Assembly: GCF_000621125.1 (NCBI RefSeq)
Contig: NZ_JHZC01000019.1
Span: 1 to 64,000 of the forward strand
DNA from: Maribacter antarcticus DSM 21422
GTDB lineage: Bacteria; Bacteroidota; Bacteroidia; Flavobacteriales; Flavobacteriaceae
Length of the DNA: 64,000 nt
Direction: 5' to 3'
Shown: one piece after another, positions 26,743 to 37,284 of the stretch
Position numbering within the stretch: position 1 is the first letter of the stretch
Layout: each line of letters opens with the position of its first letter
Made by a program: the position numbers and the translations under genes
Notes under the pieces: generated by a model
The model's input: only the letters and a program-made list of their open reading frames with translations
Told to the model about the DNA's origin: nothing
The model's database searches: none

Positions 26743-28065
26743 ATGAGTGGTTTGAAAAGGGTGGTGCTTTTAATGTTATTCATGTGTTTCTGTTCGCAAG
26801 GTTATTTGCATGGACAGACGTACCGATTGCCAGATGGTAAGAACGTCGCGAAAATCAAATTTGAGTTACTAAATAACTTGATTATAGTTCCGTTAGAAGT
26901 TAACGGAGTGGCACTTTCGTTTGTATTGGATTCTGGGGTGAACAAGCCTATTCTTTTTAATTTGGCTGATCAGGATTCTATCCAGTTGAATAATGTTTCT
27001 GAAGTGATTATAAATGGGCTTGGGGACGGCGAAGCTATCAACGCCTTGAGGTCTCATGGTAATAAATTTAGCTTAGGAGCTATAAAAAATCTGTCGCAAG
27101 AACTATATGTGGTGATAAATGCAGCGATTAATTTTTCACCAAGTTTAGGAATTCCCGTTCACGGTATTATAGGCTTCGATCTGTTTCGGGACTTTGTTGT
27201 GGAAATAAATTATAGTAAACAGTTCCTTAAATTGCATGACCCTAAAACATATCAATGCAAGAAAAGAGCAAAAAGAGAATCATTTGACATATCCTTGGTT
27301 CGCAATAAGGCTTATTTGAATGCTAAAGTAGGCTTGGAAAATGATAAAATGGTTGCTGTTAAAATGCTTTTGGATACAGGAAGCAGTGATGCTATTTGGC
27401 TTTTTGAGAACGACAGTATTGTGTTGCCTCGAAACCATTATGATGATTTTTTGGGAAAAGGGCTATCTGGTGATGTGTACGGGAAACGCACAAGGATATC
27501 TCATATTCAAATAGGTGATTTTATACTAAACAACGCACAAGCTTCTTTTCCAAATATGTCTGTTTTTGGGGCTATTTCGGATTTAGGAGATCGTAACGGC
27601 ACTCTTGGAGGGGCTTTGTTGAAACGTTTTAATATCGTTTTTGATTATCAAAATAAAAAAATTTCATTAAAAAAGAATAGTAATTTTAAGTTGCCTTTTT
27701 ATTATAATACGAGTGGTATAAACTTGCAACATGCAGGTGTGCGTTATGTCTCGGAACGTATTTTAAACAGTACAGAAAAGACAACGTACGGTAATGTGCA
27801 AATAATGTTAGCAGGAGCAACAAGATTAAGTTTGGTTCCTGAGATTATAGTTTCTGGGATTAGGGCTGGGAGTCCTGCGTATTCTTCAGGGTTAAAAGAG
27901 GGAGATGTGATTTTGGCGGTCAACGGAAAGCGGATACATAGATACAAGTTGCAAGAAATACTACAGATGCTCAATAAAGATAAAGACAAGAGAGTGAAAA
28001 TTCTAGTAAGTAGGTCTAATCGGGATTTGCTCTTTAGTTTTATTTTAAAGGATTTATTTAATTAA
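26743..28065 (+). CDS. Secreted aspartyl (retropepsin-like) protease with PDZ domain
   Basis: 440 residues. A signal peptide (about 1-26) precedes two retropepsin-like halves. The first carries LDSGVNKP (about residue 67) and the second LLDTGSSDAIW (about 210), the latter a canonical DTG active-site loop; the first reads DSG, still an acceptable variant. A PDZ domain fills about 365-435, with GIRAGSPAYSSGLKEGDVIL. Periplasmic or surface location is likely. Similar two-lobed proteins with a C-terminal PDZ are common in Bacteroidota, with few known substrates. It ends at a bidirectional terminator. Confidence 0.85.
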   Translation: MSGLKRVVLLMLFMCFCSQGYLHGQTYRLPDGKNVAKIKFELLNNLIIVPLEVNGVALSFVLDSGVNKPILFNLADQDSIQLNNVSEVIINGLGDGEAINALRSHGNKFSLGAIKNLSQELYVVINAAINFSPSLGIPVHGIIGFDLFRDFVVEINYSKQFLKLHDPKTYQCKKRAKRESFDISLVRNKAYLNAKVGLENDKMVAVKMLLDTGSSDAIWLFENDSIVLPRNHYDDFLGKGLSGDVYGKRTRISHIQIGDFILNNAQASFPNMSVFGAISDLGDRNGTLGGALLKRFNIVFDYQNKKISLKKNSNFKLPFYYNTSGINLQHAGVRYVSERILNSTEKTTYGNVQIMLAGATRLSLVPEIIVSGIRAGSPAYSSGLKEGDVILAVNGKRIHRYKLQEILQMLNKDKDKRVKILVSRSNRDLLFSFILKDLFN

Positions 28066-28095
28066 AAAAAGACCCGATACATCGGGCCTTTTTTT
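28064..28095. terminator. Bidirectional terminator between convergent genes
   Basis: A GACCCGA / TCGGGCC stem with one mismatch and a 4-base loop is flanked by seven A on one side and seven T on the other. It serves both the plus-strand protease gene and the minus-strand DUF1573 gene. Confidence 0.88.
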
Positions 28096-28115
28096 AATTC
28101 TAATATGTTGTAATC

Positions 28116-28502
28116 TTATTTAGTGCCTGTTCCTTTAACTTCTCCTTTAATCTTTAGGACTTTTGTTGGCGTATCCGCGTTTGATATTACTGTAATTGCC
28201 TTTCTAATAGGGCCAACACGGTTGGTATCATATTTCACCTGAATCTCACCTGTTTTACCAGGCATAATTGGATCTTTGGGCTTTTTAGGAATTGTACATC
28301 CGCAGCTAGAGCGCACATCACTAATTATGAGTGGAGCCTTTCCTGTATTGGTGAATTCAAATACACGAATACCATCTGAACCTTTGGTGATTTCTCCATA
28401 GTCCACCGTTTCGGTTTTAAACTCTATCTTGGCCGCAACATCCTGTGCTGCAAGGCTAAAACCTAATAATCCTACAAATAAGAATAGTACTAGTTTTTTC
28501 AT
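28116..28502 (-). CDS. DUF1573 periplasmic protein
   Basis: 128 residues. A signal peptide (1-19, ending LAAQ) precedes one immunoglobulin-like DUF1573 domain with VDYGEITKGSDGIRVFEFTN, DVRSSCGCTIPKKP and KAITVISNAD. The CGC motif is typical of the family. DUF1573 proteins resemble the ASH/PapD-like folds and are found in the periplasm or on the surface; their job is unknown. Single gene, minus strand, with a shared terminator downstream. Confidence 0.9.
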   Translation of the reverse strand: MKKLVLFLFVGLLGFSLAAQDVAAKIEFKTETVDYGEITKGSDGIRVFEFTNTGKAPLIISDVRSSCGCTIPKKPKDPIMPGKTGEIQVKYDTNRVGPIRKAITVISNADTPTKVLKIKGEVKGTGTK

Positions 28503-28699
28503 CGTTTTGAAATTTAAGGGAAAGTAAGGCTTATTCTTTTCAGAACAACCTCAAAATCCTTTTGTTATACTCTAACGTTACTTATTTTTGTTTCGTATTT
28601 ATAATAGGGAAGAAAAAGGCTCGATTAGATGATTTAACATATCTTTTCGGCTTTGTTTTTTAATCCCATCAACTAACAAGACCAAAAACTGTTCCAATT

Positions 28700-31342
28700 A
28701 TGGAAATTCCGTCTAAATATGACCCAAAAAGCGTAGAAGGCAAGTGGTACGATTACTGGATGAAAAATGAGTTTTTTCATTCCACACCAGATAATAGAGA
28801 GCCTTATACCATTGTAATTCCACCACCAAATGTTACAGGGATATTGCATATGGGGCATATGCTCAATAACACCATACAAGACGTTTTGATTCGAAGAGCA
28901 CGTTTAATGGGAAAAAATGCTTGTTGGGTGCCTGGTATGGACCACGCTTCTATCGCTACAGAGGCAAAGGTGGTCGCCAAACTAAAGGCTGACGGTATCA
29001 ATAAGGCCGATTTAAGTAGGGATGAGTTCTTAAAACATGCTTGGGACTGGACAGACGAATATGGTGGCGTGATTTTAGAGCAGCTTAAGAAGTTGGGTTG
29101 TTCATGTGATTGGGATCGTACAAAATTTACGATGGATGACGATATGTCAGCCTCCGTGATAAAGGTTTTTGTAAATCTTTTTGAAAAAGGACTTATTTAC
29201 AGGGGTCACCGAATGGTAAATTGGGACCCTGAGGCAAAAACCACTTTATCAGACGAAGAGGTGATTTATGAAGAAAAACAAGGGTTGTTATACTATCTCG
29301 CATATCAAATCGAAGGTTCTGAAGAAAAAGTAACCATTGCCACCACCAGACCAGAAACAATTTTGGGTGATACTGCTATTTGTATCAATCCAAAGGATGA
29401 CCGTTTTCATCACCTTAAAGGCAAGAAGGTGATTGTTCCTATCTGTGGGAGGGTCATCCCTATCATAGAAGATACATATGTAGATATGGAATTTGGAACG
29501 GGTTGTCTAAAAGTTACTCCTGCCCATGACATAAACGATAAGGCTTTAGGAGAAAAACATAAATTAGAAACCATAGATATTTTTAATGATGATGCAAGCC
29601 TCAATAGTTTTGGACTGCATTACCAAGGAAAGGATAGGTTTGTTGTTCGCAAGGAGATTTCCAAAGAACTAGAGAAAAAGGGTTTTATGGTAAAGACCGA
29701 AACGCATATTAATAAAGTTGGAACTTCCGAACGCACCAAAGCGGTTATTGAGCCTAAGTTGTCTGATCAGTGGTTTCTTAAAATGGAGGATTTAGCAAAA
29801 CCCGCCTTAGAGGCTGTTATGAAGACCGGGGATGTAAAACTATACCCTAAAAAGTTTGAAAATACATATAGGCATTGGATGGAAAATGTACGCGATTGGA
29901 ATATTTCCCGCCAGCTATGGTGGGGACAACAGATTCCTGCTTTTTACTATGGCGATGGCGAGAATGATTTTGTGGTTGCCGAAACAAAAGAAGAGGCTTT
30001 AATCAAAGCTCAGGCTGCTAGTTTAACTAATGGAGAGCAACGCACATTGACTTCAGAAAATTTAAGACAAGATGCAGATGTATTGGATACATGGTTTTCT
30101 TCTTGGTTATGGCCAATTAGTGTATTTGGCGGTATTCTGGAACCAGAAAATGAGGAGGTAAATTATTACTACCCTACCAATGACCTAGTTACTGGTCCGG
30201 ATATTTTATTCTTTTGGGTTGCTCGGATGATTGTTGCTGGATACGAGTTTAGAGGGGAACGACCTTTTGAGAATGTCTATTTTACAGGATTGGTGCGCGA
30301 CAAGCAGCGTAGAAAAATGTCTAAGTCGCTTGGAAATTCGCCCGATGCCCTAAAACTAATATCCGATTATGGTGCGGATGGTGTTCGTGTAGGATTGCTT
30401 TTAAGTTCTGCTGCAGGGAATGATTTAATGTTTGATGAGGATTTATGCCAACAGGGCAAAAACTTTGCTAACAAGATATGGAATGGTTTTCGACTTTTAG
30501 AGGGTTGGGAAGTGACCGATTTACCGCAGCCTGAAGCGTCAAAACTGGCATTGGAATGGTATGATTCTAAATTTAATGAAACCCTGTTAGAAATTGAAGA
30601 TCATTTTAGTAAATACCGTATTTCAGATGCGCTTATGAGTATCTATAAGTTGGTTTGGGACGATTATAGTTCTTGGTTATTGGAAATTGTAAAACCAGCC
30701 TACCAACAGCCGATAGATAAAACAACTTTTGATGCTGTAATTCAATTGTTCGAGAAGAATTTGAAATTGCTTCATCCCTTTATGCCATTTTTAACGGAGG
30801 AAGTTTGGCAATACATTTCTAAACGAGATGCAACAGAGGCCTTGGTCGTTTCGCAATGGCCTAAAGCTGGTAATGTGGATATGTGCATCATCACTGAATT
30901 CCAATTTGCTTCGGAAGTTATTGCGGGAGTGCGTACCATCCGAAAGGAAAAGAACATCCCAATGAAAGAGGCTTTGGAACTTTCCTTATTGAATAAAGAA
31001 AAGATAGCGTCCAGATGGGATGTTATTATAGCAAAGCTCACCAATATTTCAGAAATTTCGTATGTGGATGCACCTCTAGATGGTGCTTTGACCTTTAGAG
31101 TAAAAAGTAACGAATATTTTGTTCCTATCTCAGGCGCTATAGATATTGTGGCAGAAATTCAAAAGATTACAGAGGAACTAGGGTACATAAAAGGATTCTT
31201 AATATCGGTACAAAAGAAGCTTTCCAATGAGCGCTTTGTAAACAAAGCACCTGAACAGGTGGTTGCCATAGAAAAGAAAAAAGCCGCAGATGCCGAAGCT
31301 AAAATTGAGACCTTGGAAAAGAGTTTGGCAAGTTTGAAATAA
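28700..31342 (+). CDS. valS: Valyl-tRNA synthetase
   Basis: 880 residues, class I synthetase. The HIGH-type motif is [14 protein letters not shown] (about 40-53), and the KMSKS loop is [11 protein letters not shown] (about 535). The editing CP1 domain ([13 protein letters not shown]), the [17 protein letters not shown] segment and a C-terminal coiled-coil arm (about 810-880) are all present. It charges tRNA-Val and hydrolyses mischarged threonine. Full length and single; the 200 bp upstream separate it from the divergent DUF1573 gene. Confidence 0.97.
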   Translation: MEIPSKYDPKSVEGKWYDYWMKNEFFHSTPDNREPYTIVIPPPNVTGILHMGHMLNNTIQDVLIRRARLMGKNACWVPGMDHASIATEAKVVAKLKADGINKADLSRDEFLKHAWDWTDEYGGVILEQLKKLGCSCDWDRTKFTMDDDMSASVIKVFVNLFEKGLIYRGHRMVNWDPEAKTTLSDEEVIYEEKQGLLYYLAYQIEGSEEKVTIATTRPETILGDTAICINPKDDRFHHLKGKKVIVPICGRVIPIIEDTYVDMEFGTGCLKVTPAHDINDKALGEKHKLETIDIFNDDASLNSFGLHYQGKDRFVVRKEISKELEKKGFMVKTETHINKVGTSERTKAVIEPKLSDQWFLKMEDLAKPALEAVMKTGDVKLYPKKFENTYRHWMENVRDWNISRQLWWGQQIPAFYYGDGENDFVVAETKEEALIKAQAASLTNGEQRTLTSENLRQDADVLDTWFSSWLWPISVFGGILEPENEEVNYYYPTNDLVTGPDILFFWVARMIVAGYEFRGERPFENVYFTGLVRDKQRRKMSKSLGNSPDALKLISDYGADGVRVGLLLSSAAGNDLMFDEDLCQQGKNFANKIWNGFRLLEGWEVTDLPQPEASKLALEWYDSKFNETLLEIEDHFSKYRISDALMSIYKLVWDDYSSWLLEIVKPAYQQPIDKTTFDAVIQLFEKNLKLLHPFMPFLTEEVWQYISKRDATEALVVSQWPKAGNVDMCIITEFQFASEVIAGVRTIRKEKNIPMKEALELSLLNKEKIASRWDVIIAKLTNISEISYVDAPLDGALTFRVKSNEYFVPISGAIDIVAEIQKITEELGYIKGFLISVQKKLSNERFVNKAPEQVVAIEKKKAADAEAKIETLEKSLASLK

Positions 31343-31428
31343 ATAGATGTAATGAAGGTGAAAAAATGAGGTTGAGGTTAGTAGGTTTTAAAAAGTATAC
31401 TTTTCTTTATTTAAGATTATTCTAGATA

Positions 31429-31944
31429 ATGACAAAACAGCGGGAATTTTCTAATAAAATGAGAACCTACCATAGGTATTTAGGATTCTTTTTGGCTGGT
31501 ATCATGGCTATGTATTCAATAAGCGGTATTGTTCTTATTTTTAGAGATACAGATTTTTTAAAGAAAGAAACACGCCACGAAAAAAAACTTGACCCGGGGC
31601 TAAATGCGGAAACGGTAGGAAAAGAAATTAAGATTAGAAAGCTTGAATTTCAGGCCTTGGATGGTGCCATCGCAACTTTTAATCAGGGTAGTTACAACTT
31701 GGAGACAGGTGAGGTAACTTATACGACCAAGGCCTTGCCTTTAGTGTTAGATAAAATGACGCATCTGCACAAAGCAAAATCTGCAGACCCGCTTTATGTA
31801 TTAAATATATTCTTTGGCTTGGCATTATTGTTCTTCGTTCTTTCTTCGTTTTGGATGTTTTTGCCGGGTACTTCTATTTTTAAAAAAGGATTATATTTTT
31901 CTGCTGCAGGTATGGCGCTGGTTATTATTTTACTCTTGGTATAA
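31429..31944 (+). CDS. PepSY-associated membrane-helix protein
   Basis: 171 residues. An N-terminal helix (about 14-35, YLGFFLAGIMAMYSISGIVLIF) carries the HRYLGFFLA pattern seen in PepSY_TM proteins. It is followed by a soluble loop (36-125) resembling a single PepSY unit and two C-terminal helices (about 127-145 and 152-171). Longer relatives are linked to iron or siderophore reduction; this short form has only one PepSY-like segment, and its role is unknown. It follows valS by 86 bp and may be read through from it. Confidence 0.65.
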   Translation: MTKQREFSNKMRTYHRYLGFFLAGIMAMYSISGIVLIFRDTDFLKKETRHEKKLDPGLNAETVGKEIKIRKLEFQALDGAIATFNQGSYNLETGEVTYTTKALPLVLDKMTHLHKAKSADPLYVLNIFFGLALLFFVLSSFWMFLPGTSIFKKGLYFSAAGMALVIILLLV

Positions 31945-32254
31945 GCTTGAATTTCATTCTTAGCTAATTTGAATCGAGATTCCTTTGTTGAATTTAGGAG
32001 GTTATTTTGTTGAACGCAGCATTTGCTATTTTACGCTAGCAGTTTTAGGTGTGATTGAAGTATTAGTGCCTTGTTCTTCTATTTCTGCACGTTTTAGGTG
32101 TTTGCTTAATGCGTAAAGTTCTTTACGTATTATAAAGAGTTTAAATTGATGTTACCTTGGTACGGTATGCACTTGGTTAGAGAGCTTGTTGTTAAAATAT
32201 ATATTACCTTCTCGATAAATTGTATAACTTATGGTACATATTAAAATAGAAGCG
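31945..32254. other. Intergenic stretch with a small open minus-strand frame
   Basis: No complete gene is visible. On the minus strand 32151-32026 a 41-codon frame without ATG ends in TAG and has protein-like composition (KELYALSKHLKRAEIEEQG). It may be the tail of a lost gene or chance. The right end should carry the promoter of the secreted protein at 32255. Confidence 0.35.
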
Positions 32255-32848
32255 ATGAAGAACTTATTTTTTTTAAGCGTATTATTTCTTGGTGTTTTAA
32301 GTAATGCCCAAGAAATGTCTGTAATCATACTACCAGAGGCAGTCCAAATAAGTACCGCAGTATTGCCTGTTCCTGAATCCGAGAAGGATGATGCTAAGGT
32401 GTATGGTTATAATAAACAAGGTGATTTCGTCTTATTAAGAGAGGGTAAGAATAATCTGATTTGTTTAGCAGATGATCCATCAAAAAAAGGGGTTAGCGTT
32501 TCCTGTTATTCAAAGAAATTGGAACCCTTTATGAAAAGAGGTAGAGAATTGAGTGAAGAAGGAAAGGATTTTAATGAAAAGCGGGAAATACGAGGTATGG
32601 AGGTTGCCAAAGGTTTACTAGAAATGCCAAAAGAACCAAGTATGACCTATATCTATTACGGAACCGATGAGGGCTATAACACAGAAACTGGAGAATTGAC
32701 AGGTGGTCAGTTTAGGTATGTGATTTATACACCTTTTGCTACCACCGAATCTACTGGCCTTCCTGCTAAGCCACATGCCAAAGGAATGCCATGGCTTATG
32801 GATCCTGGAACTTTTAGGGCACATATTATGGTAGGGCCTTTCAATTAA
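32255..32848 (+). CDS. Secreted protein of unknown function
   Basis: 197 residues from the ATG at 32255. An upstream ATG in frame (32231) adds eight residues but would spoil the signal peptide. Residues 1-19 form a signal peptide ending SNAQ. The mature part has no domain I recognise. Notable stretches are YYGTDEGYNTETGELTGGQ and the C-terminal GMPWLMDPGTFRAHIMVG. Four residues of a possible cysteine pair (ICLADD, VSCYS) are present. It precedes the sterol desaturase pseudogene by 12 bp and may share its transcript. Confidence 0.7.
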   Translation: MKNLFFLSVLFLGVLSNAQEMSVIILPEAVQISTAVLPVPESEKDDAKVYGYNKQGDFVLLREGKNNLICLADDPSKKGVSVSCYSKKLEPFMKRGRELSEEGKDFNEKREIRGMEVAKGLLEMPKEPSMTYIYYGTDEGYNTETGELTGGQFRYVIYTPFATTESTGLPAKPHAKGMPWLMDPGTFRAHIMVGPFN

Positions 32849-32860
32849 AGGGTATCGTTT

Positions 32861-34132
32861 ATGGAAACCTATGCAAAGGCATTGTTGTATGCTATTCCTT
32901 TTTTTATGTTGCTTTTGATTTTTGAGATGACCTATGGGTATATTGTGAAAAATCAGAAAAATAAACTTATAGATTCTATCTCCAGTATTAGTTCGGTTCT
33001 TACCAATATAATTAAGAACTCGATTGGGATTGGTTTGGTTTTAGTTTCCTACCTTTTCCTATTGGAATATTTGGCATTATTTGAGCTACAGAATACTTGG
33101 GTTATATGGCTGATTGCCTTTATAGCTATAGATTTTGCAGGTTATTGGAACCATAGACTTAGCCATAAGGTTAATATTTTTTGGAGCCAACATGTTATTC
33201 ATCACAGTAGCGAGGAGTTTAATTTAGCCTGTGCTTTGCGGCATCTAATTTCTAATCTGTTTGGTTATTTTTCCTTTTTATTGTTTCCGGCTGCACTACT
33301 AGGGGTGCCTAACGAAGTAATAGCCGTTTTGGCCCCTGTTCATTTGTTTGCACAGTTTTGGTGCCATACCCAGCATGTCGGTAAAATGGGATGGTTGCAA
33401 CATATTATTGTGACCCTTTCTGAACATAGGGTTCACCATGCTATAAACCCAGAGTATATTGATAAAAATTTGGGTCAGCTACTATGTATTTGGGATAGAT
33501 GGTTTGGTAGGTTCCAAGAAGAGCTGGATGATGTCCCACCCCAATACGGAGTTTTAAAACCTGCGTAAACTTGGAATCCGGTTCATATTAATTTTCAGCA
33601 CTTTTGGAGATTACTAAAAGACGCGTGGCGGACTAAAAGTTATTGGGATAAATTACGAATTTGGTTTAAGCCAACCGGCTGGAGACCAACAGATGTTGTC
33701 GCTAGATATCCTATTTCTGGTATTATAAAAGATGTATACTCCTTTAAGAAATACGAAACATCTACATCGGGGTTGTTTAATGTATATATAGTTTTTCAGT
33801 TGTTAAGTACAACATTCGTGTTACTGTTATTATTTTATAATTTTAGTGCAATGGATACTTTTGAACCCTTGGTATATGGAGGTTTTATCTTTTTAGGTAT
33901 CTATGGCTACACCAATATTATGGATGGTGTTTCCTATGGTTTTTGGATAGAACTAACTAGAAGTGTCTTTGGGATGTTATTCCTGCTGCTTAGTGATAAT
34001 TGGCTTGTAACAACAGAGTTAATAGCATGGGGAAGCGTAACTATTTTTCTGTATTTTTTATTTATACTTGCCGTAGTGCGCTATTTTAATTTCAGGAAAC
34101 CTATAAAGACAAAAAGTCAACATACTTTTTAA
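32861..34132 (+). pseudogene. Sterol desaturase / fatty acid hydroxylase family protein, interrupted by one in-frame stop
   Basis: Two open parts in the same frame, 32861-33568 and onward to 34132, are separated only by a TAA at 33566-33568. Together they give 423 residues, the usual size of this flavobacterial family. The first part carries the di-iron histidine clusters HRLSH, HVIHH and HRVHH and several membrane helices. After the stop, TWNPVHINFQHFW and more helices continue the family pattern. Relatives have a Lys or Arg at the stop position, so a single base change (AAA to TAA) could explain it. The 235-residue first part retains all the His motifs and might still fold. Confidence 0.85.
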
Positions 34133-34141
34133 AGCAATATA

Positions 34142-34907
34142 ATGATAAGACCTTACATACTAGCGGAAACGAACTGGAAGCATTTAAAAGTTGAAAATTT
34201 TGATTTGGCGGTACTTCTTTGGGGAGCTACTGAAGTCCATAACTATCACTTGCCTTATGCTACTGATAATTTTCAAGCAGAAGCAGTGGCTATGGAGGCT
34301 GCGAAAATTGCTTGGGAGAAGGGAAGTAAAGTAGTGGTCCTGCCTACAATTTTGTTTGGGGGTGAATACGGGTTAAAAAGATATTTATTTGGATATAAAC
34401 CTAAATCCTAGCACACAGTTGGCTATTTTAAAGGACATTGTTACCGTACTTAACTCACAAGGTATTTATAAGCTACTTATTTTTAATGGTCATGGTGGAA
34501 ATAACTTTAAACCGTTGGTAAGAGAGTTAGGGTTGCAATTTCCTAACATGTTCATTAGTTTTTGCTTTTTTCCTCAGATGTTCGATAAGATAGTATTTTT
34601 TAAGGAAGAGGGAGACCATGCAGATGTAATGGAAACTAGTTTAATGCTGTATCTAAAATCTGATTTGATTCTTTCTAAAATGTAGTGGGGTAGTGGAGGT
34701 GCTAAAAAGTTTAAAATAAAAGCATTCTCAGAAGGATGGGTGTGGGCAGAACGACAGTGGTCTAAAGTCAGTAAAGATACTTGAATAGGTAATCCTGAAT
34801 TCGCATCGGCAGAAAAAGGGGAACGTTTTTTTAATGCTATTTGCAATAAGGCGGCTTCACTATTTATAGAACTTTGTAATGCCGACACTGATAATTTATA
34901 TGAATAA
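34142..34907 (+). pseudogene. Creatininase family amidohydrolase, broken
   Basis: The first 83 codons carry WGATEVHNYHLPYATDN with the family metal ligands Glu, His and Asp. The frame is lost near 34385, resumes in the next frame with FNGHGGNN and DHADVMETS, meets a TAG at 34683, continues as GGAKKFKIKAFSEGW, meets a TGA near 34781, and ends at the native TAA at 34905. That is one frameshift and two stops in about 255 codons. Family members hydrolyse creatinine or related amides, or act in pterin and riboflavin side routes. It lies 9 bp after the broken sterol desaturase gene. Confidence 0.88.
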
Positions 34908-34914
34908 TGAGGAC

Positions 34915-35172
34915 TTATTTTAATTCGGAGTTCACGAGATTTATATATGATTTCATAGCTTCTTCACCGTTCATATTTTTAGCCTGTATTAAAGCATTTG
35001 CCTTAAAGGCGTTTATTAATGGGGTTTTGCTACCCGGGTTATCAAAATTTTCGTTGGCGATTTTGTAGTACGCGTATAGTTTTAGAAGCACATCAGCTGG
35101 TATGGGAGTGCTATAGGCATTTACAAATGCCACCGCAGTTTTAAAATTAGTATGTAGCTTTTTCTTTTTCAT
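34915..35172 (-). CDS. Acyl-CoA-binding protein
   Basis: 85 residues, the full length of a stand-alone ACBP four-helix bundle. Recognisable positions are the helix-2 LLKLYAYYKIANE motif and the later KANALIQAKNMNGEEAMKSYI, corresponding to the conserved K, W/A and Y of the family; the usual Trp of the KxxAW motif is replaced. It binds long-chain acyl-CoA and may shuttle it to lipid enzymes. It overlaps psd by 26 bases as the last gene of the rsfS-ftsH-LUD-cdsA-psd operon, fitting a lipid role. Confidence 0.85.
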   Translation of the reverse strand: MKKKKLHTNFKTAVAFVNAYSTPIPADVLLKLYAYYKIANENFDNPGSKTPLINAFKANALIQAKNMNGEEAMKSYINLVNSELK

Positions 35173-35830
35173 TCGGATTCACAAAAGTGGCAATACAGGT
35201 ATGGGCTCCCTTTACTTTTTGGTTTAAGGAAACGTTAATCTTGCAATCTAAAGGTAGGTAAAGGTCTACCCGGGAACCAAACTTAATAAACCCGGAGTCA
35301 TCTCCTTGTTGTGCGCTTTCTCCTTTTTCGGCATAGTTAATAATACGGCGCGCCAATGCACCTGCAACTTGGCGGAACAGGATATCGCCAAACTTTGGCG
35401 TTCGAACTACTACCGAAGTCCTTTCGTTTTCTTCACTAGATTTAGGATGCCATGCAACGAGGTATTTTCCAGGATGGTATTTAGAATATTTGATAGTACC
35501 GCTAGCAGGATATCGCGTAACATGTACATTGATTGGGGACATAAAAATAGACACCTGTTTGCGCATTTCGTTAAAGTATTCAGTCTCCATAACCTCTTCT
35601 ATGACCACAACTTTTCCGTCAACAGGAGAAAGGATTTCGTCAAAATTTTTATTCGCCCTTCTTTTAGGGTTTCTAAAGAATTGGAGAATAAGTATCAATA
35701 CCACTAGTAAAAACAACTGAACAAACCACTTAAGCCAGATTATATCAATAAAAAAATGAGCTAAAAGCACTCCTATTCCAACGATGAAAAAGGTTGTCAA
35801 AATAATGGATTGACCCTCTCTATGAAACAT
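35147..35830 (-). CDS. psd: Phosphatidylserine decarboxylase (short family)
   Basis: 227 residues. Two N-terminal membrane helices (about 10-50) are followed by the decarboxylase domain with SPVDGKVVVIEEV, NVHVTRYPASG, and the self-cleavage site FGSRVD (about 187-192), where the Gly-Ser bond breaks to form the pyruvoyl group. It converts phosphatidylserine to phosphatidylethanolamine, the main flavobacterial phospholipid. It overlaps cdsA upstream (11 bases) and the ACBP gene downstream (26 bases). Confidence 0.93.
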   Translation of the reverse strand: MFHREGQSIILTTFFIVGIGVLLAHFFIDIIWLKWFVQLFLLVVLILILQFFRNPKRRANKNFDEILSPVDGKVVVIEEVMETEYFNEMRKQVSIFMSPINVHVTRYPASGTIKYSKYHPGKYLVAWHPKSSEENERTSVVVRTPKFGDILFRQVAGALARRIINYAEKGESAQQGDDSGFIKFGSRVDLYLPLDCKINVSLNQKVKGAHTCIATFVNPNEKEKATY

Positions 35831-36623
35831 AACTAAATAAATTTAAGGTTAAATAGGTAAATGGAGCTGCAAAAACCAAACTATCTAGTCGGTCCAGCAT
35901 TCCCCCATGACCAGGTAAAATAGCACCGCTATCCTTAACGCCTGCGGCTCTTTTTAGTTTCGATTCTATAAGGTCTCCAAGGCTTCCTGCTACAACGATG
36001 ACACAAGCAAGTAACATCCATTGCCAAGGTGTTATCAATTTTTCTTGGGTTCCCATAATATATGCTGCAAATAGGGCAAATATAAAACCTCCAACTGTTC
36101 CTTCAATTGTTTTTTTTGGGGATACTGCAGGAAAAAGTTTGGTCCTACCTATACTTTTACCTACCAGATAGGCAAAGGAATCATTGACCCATATCAATAT
36201 AAAGATTCCCATGATTAGGAGTTTTGCAAATGCATCGTTCTTATAGGGTATCATCGTCAAAAATATGCAGCCTCCACCTATGTAAAAAAGTCCTACAATG
36301 AATTTTTGAAAAGTATTGAACGTCTTTTGTTTTTTAGAAAAAAGATAAAAAAGAAGGTAAATGTCAACAGTAATCGTGATTAACATCAATAAGTTAATTA
36401 ATCTTTGATCATTCACTAAATATATAAAAGCCCACCATAGCCCTAAATATGCAGCAAAGATGTGATAGCCTTTAAGGTTTACTAGCTTTTTATACTCATA
36501 GAGACAGGCTAGTCCAAAAGTCATAAAGAGAAAATCAAAAGCGTCTGAATTTAAAAAAACAGCAGACAAGAGCAAGATTATATATACTGCTCCTGTTAAT
36601 GACCTACGTAAAATTTCGCTCAT
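35820..36623 (-). CDS. cdsA: Phosphatidate cytidylyltransferase
   Basis: 267 residues, an integral membrane protein with about seven or eight helices. The CDS signature is near the C-terminus: GSLGDLIESKLKRAAGVKD and ILPGHGGMLDRLDSL, containing the conserved Asp residues that bind Mg and CTP. It makes CDP-diacylglycerol, the precursor used upstream of Psd. It sits between the LUD gene (1 bp gap) and psd (11-base overlap). Confidence 0.94.
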   Translation of the reverse strand: MSEILRRSLTGAVYIILLLSAVFLNSDAFDFLFMTFGLACLYEYKKLVNLKGYHIFAAYLGLWWAFIYLVNDQRLINLLMLITITVDIYLLFYLFSKKQKTFNTFQKFIVGLFYIGGGCIFLTMIPYKNDAFAKLLIMGIFILIWVNDSFAYLVGKSIGRTKLFPAVSPKKTIEGTVGGFIFALFAAYIMGTQEKLITPWQWMLLACVIVVAGSLGDLIESKLKRAAGVKDSGAILPGHGGMLDRLDSLVFAAPFTYLTLNLFSYVS

Positions 36624-36624
36624 A

Positions 36625-37236
36625 CTATAAATCTTCCAAAAGTAAAAGATACAGATTTTTAGTGCTACTGCCGTACGTTAGGAAATCATCAGAGTTTTCT
36701 TCGGTTGCTTTAAAGTGTTTTAATGTGGTAATATTCGCAGGTATTTTAGGACCATATTTTTTCTTTATGGTCTTTAAACCTTCTCCTATAGATTCTACTA
36801 ATTGGCTAGTTGTAGCAAAAACTACAACGTTGCTAGGTAGTTCATTTACCTTTCTTTCATTAAGTTGATTTGAGCAAACTAAAATACTTCCATTCTGCGC
36901 TATAAGATGCTCACAGGTCGTAAAAAAGACGTCACTATTTTTTAACTTATCCGTGAAAATTATATTTTCTTTTTCAAATTTAGATGCTAATCTATTGTCC
37001 ATCACAAAAAATGGATGCTCCTGCCAACTATTTTCAGCTACAATATTTTTAATTGCAAACGATACTTCTTTTAAGGAAATACAATAAAGAAATTTACCAC
37101 CATTCTTTTTAAAATGGATGGTAAATTTTTCGTCTACCGGAAGATTCAAATCGGGCATATGTTGGCCGCGCGTTTCAGCAGTTTCTTTCGAAAGCCTTTT
37201 TTTGCCACCACCAAATAAAATATCTAAGAGCCCCAT
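36625..37236 (-). CDS. LUD domain protein (LutC-like)
   Basis: 203 residues. After a basic N-terminus (GGGKKRLSKET) the protein shows the LUD/YkgG fold: FTTCEHLIAQNGSILVCS and the ending LLLLEDL. LutC is one subunit of the lactate-utilisation complex, but lutA and lutB are not adjacent. In Bacteroidota this single LUD protein is usually found between ftsH and cdsA, so a lactate role is doubtful. Function unknown. Confidence 0.8.
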   Translation of the reverse strand: MGLLDILFGGGKKRLSKETAETRGQHMPDLNLPVDEKFTIHFKKNGGKFLYCISLKEVSFAIKNIVAENSWQEHPFFVMDNRLASKFEKENIIFTDKLKNSDVFFTTCEHLIAQNGSILVCSNQLNERKVNELPSNVVVFATTSQLVESIGEGLKTIKKKYGPKIPANITTLKHFKATEENSDDFLTYGSSTKNLYLLLLEDL

Positions 37237-37284
37237 TTAATCCTTTAAAATACTGTGCGTGTATATTTTAAGCTATTAATCTTC

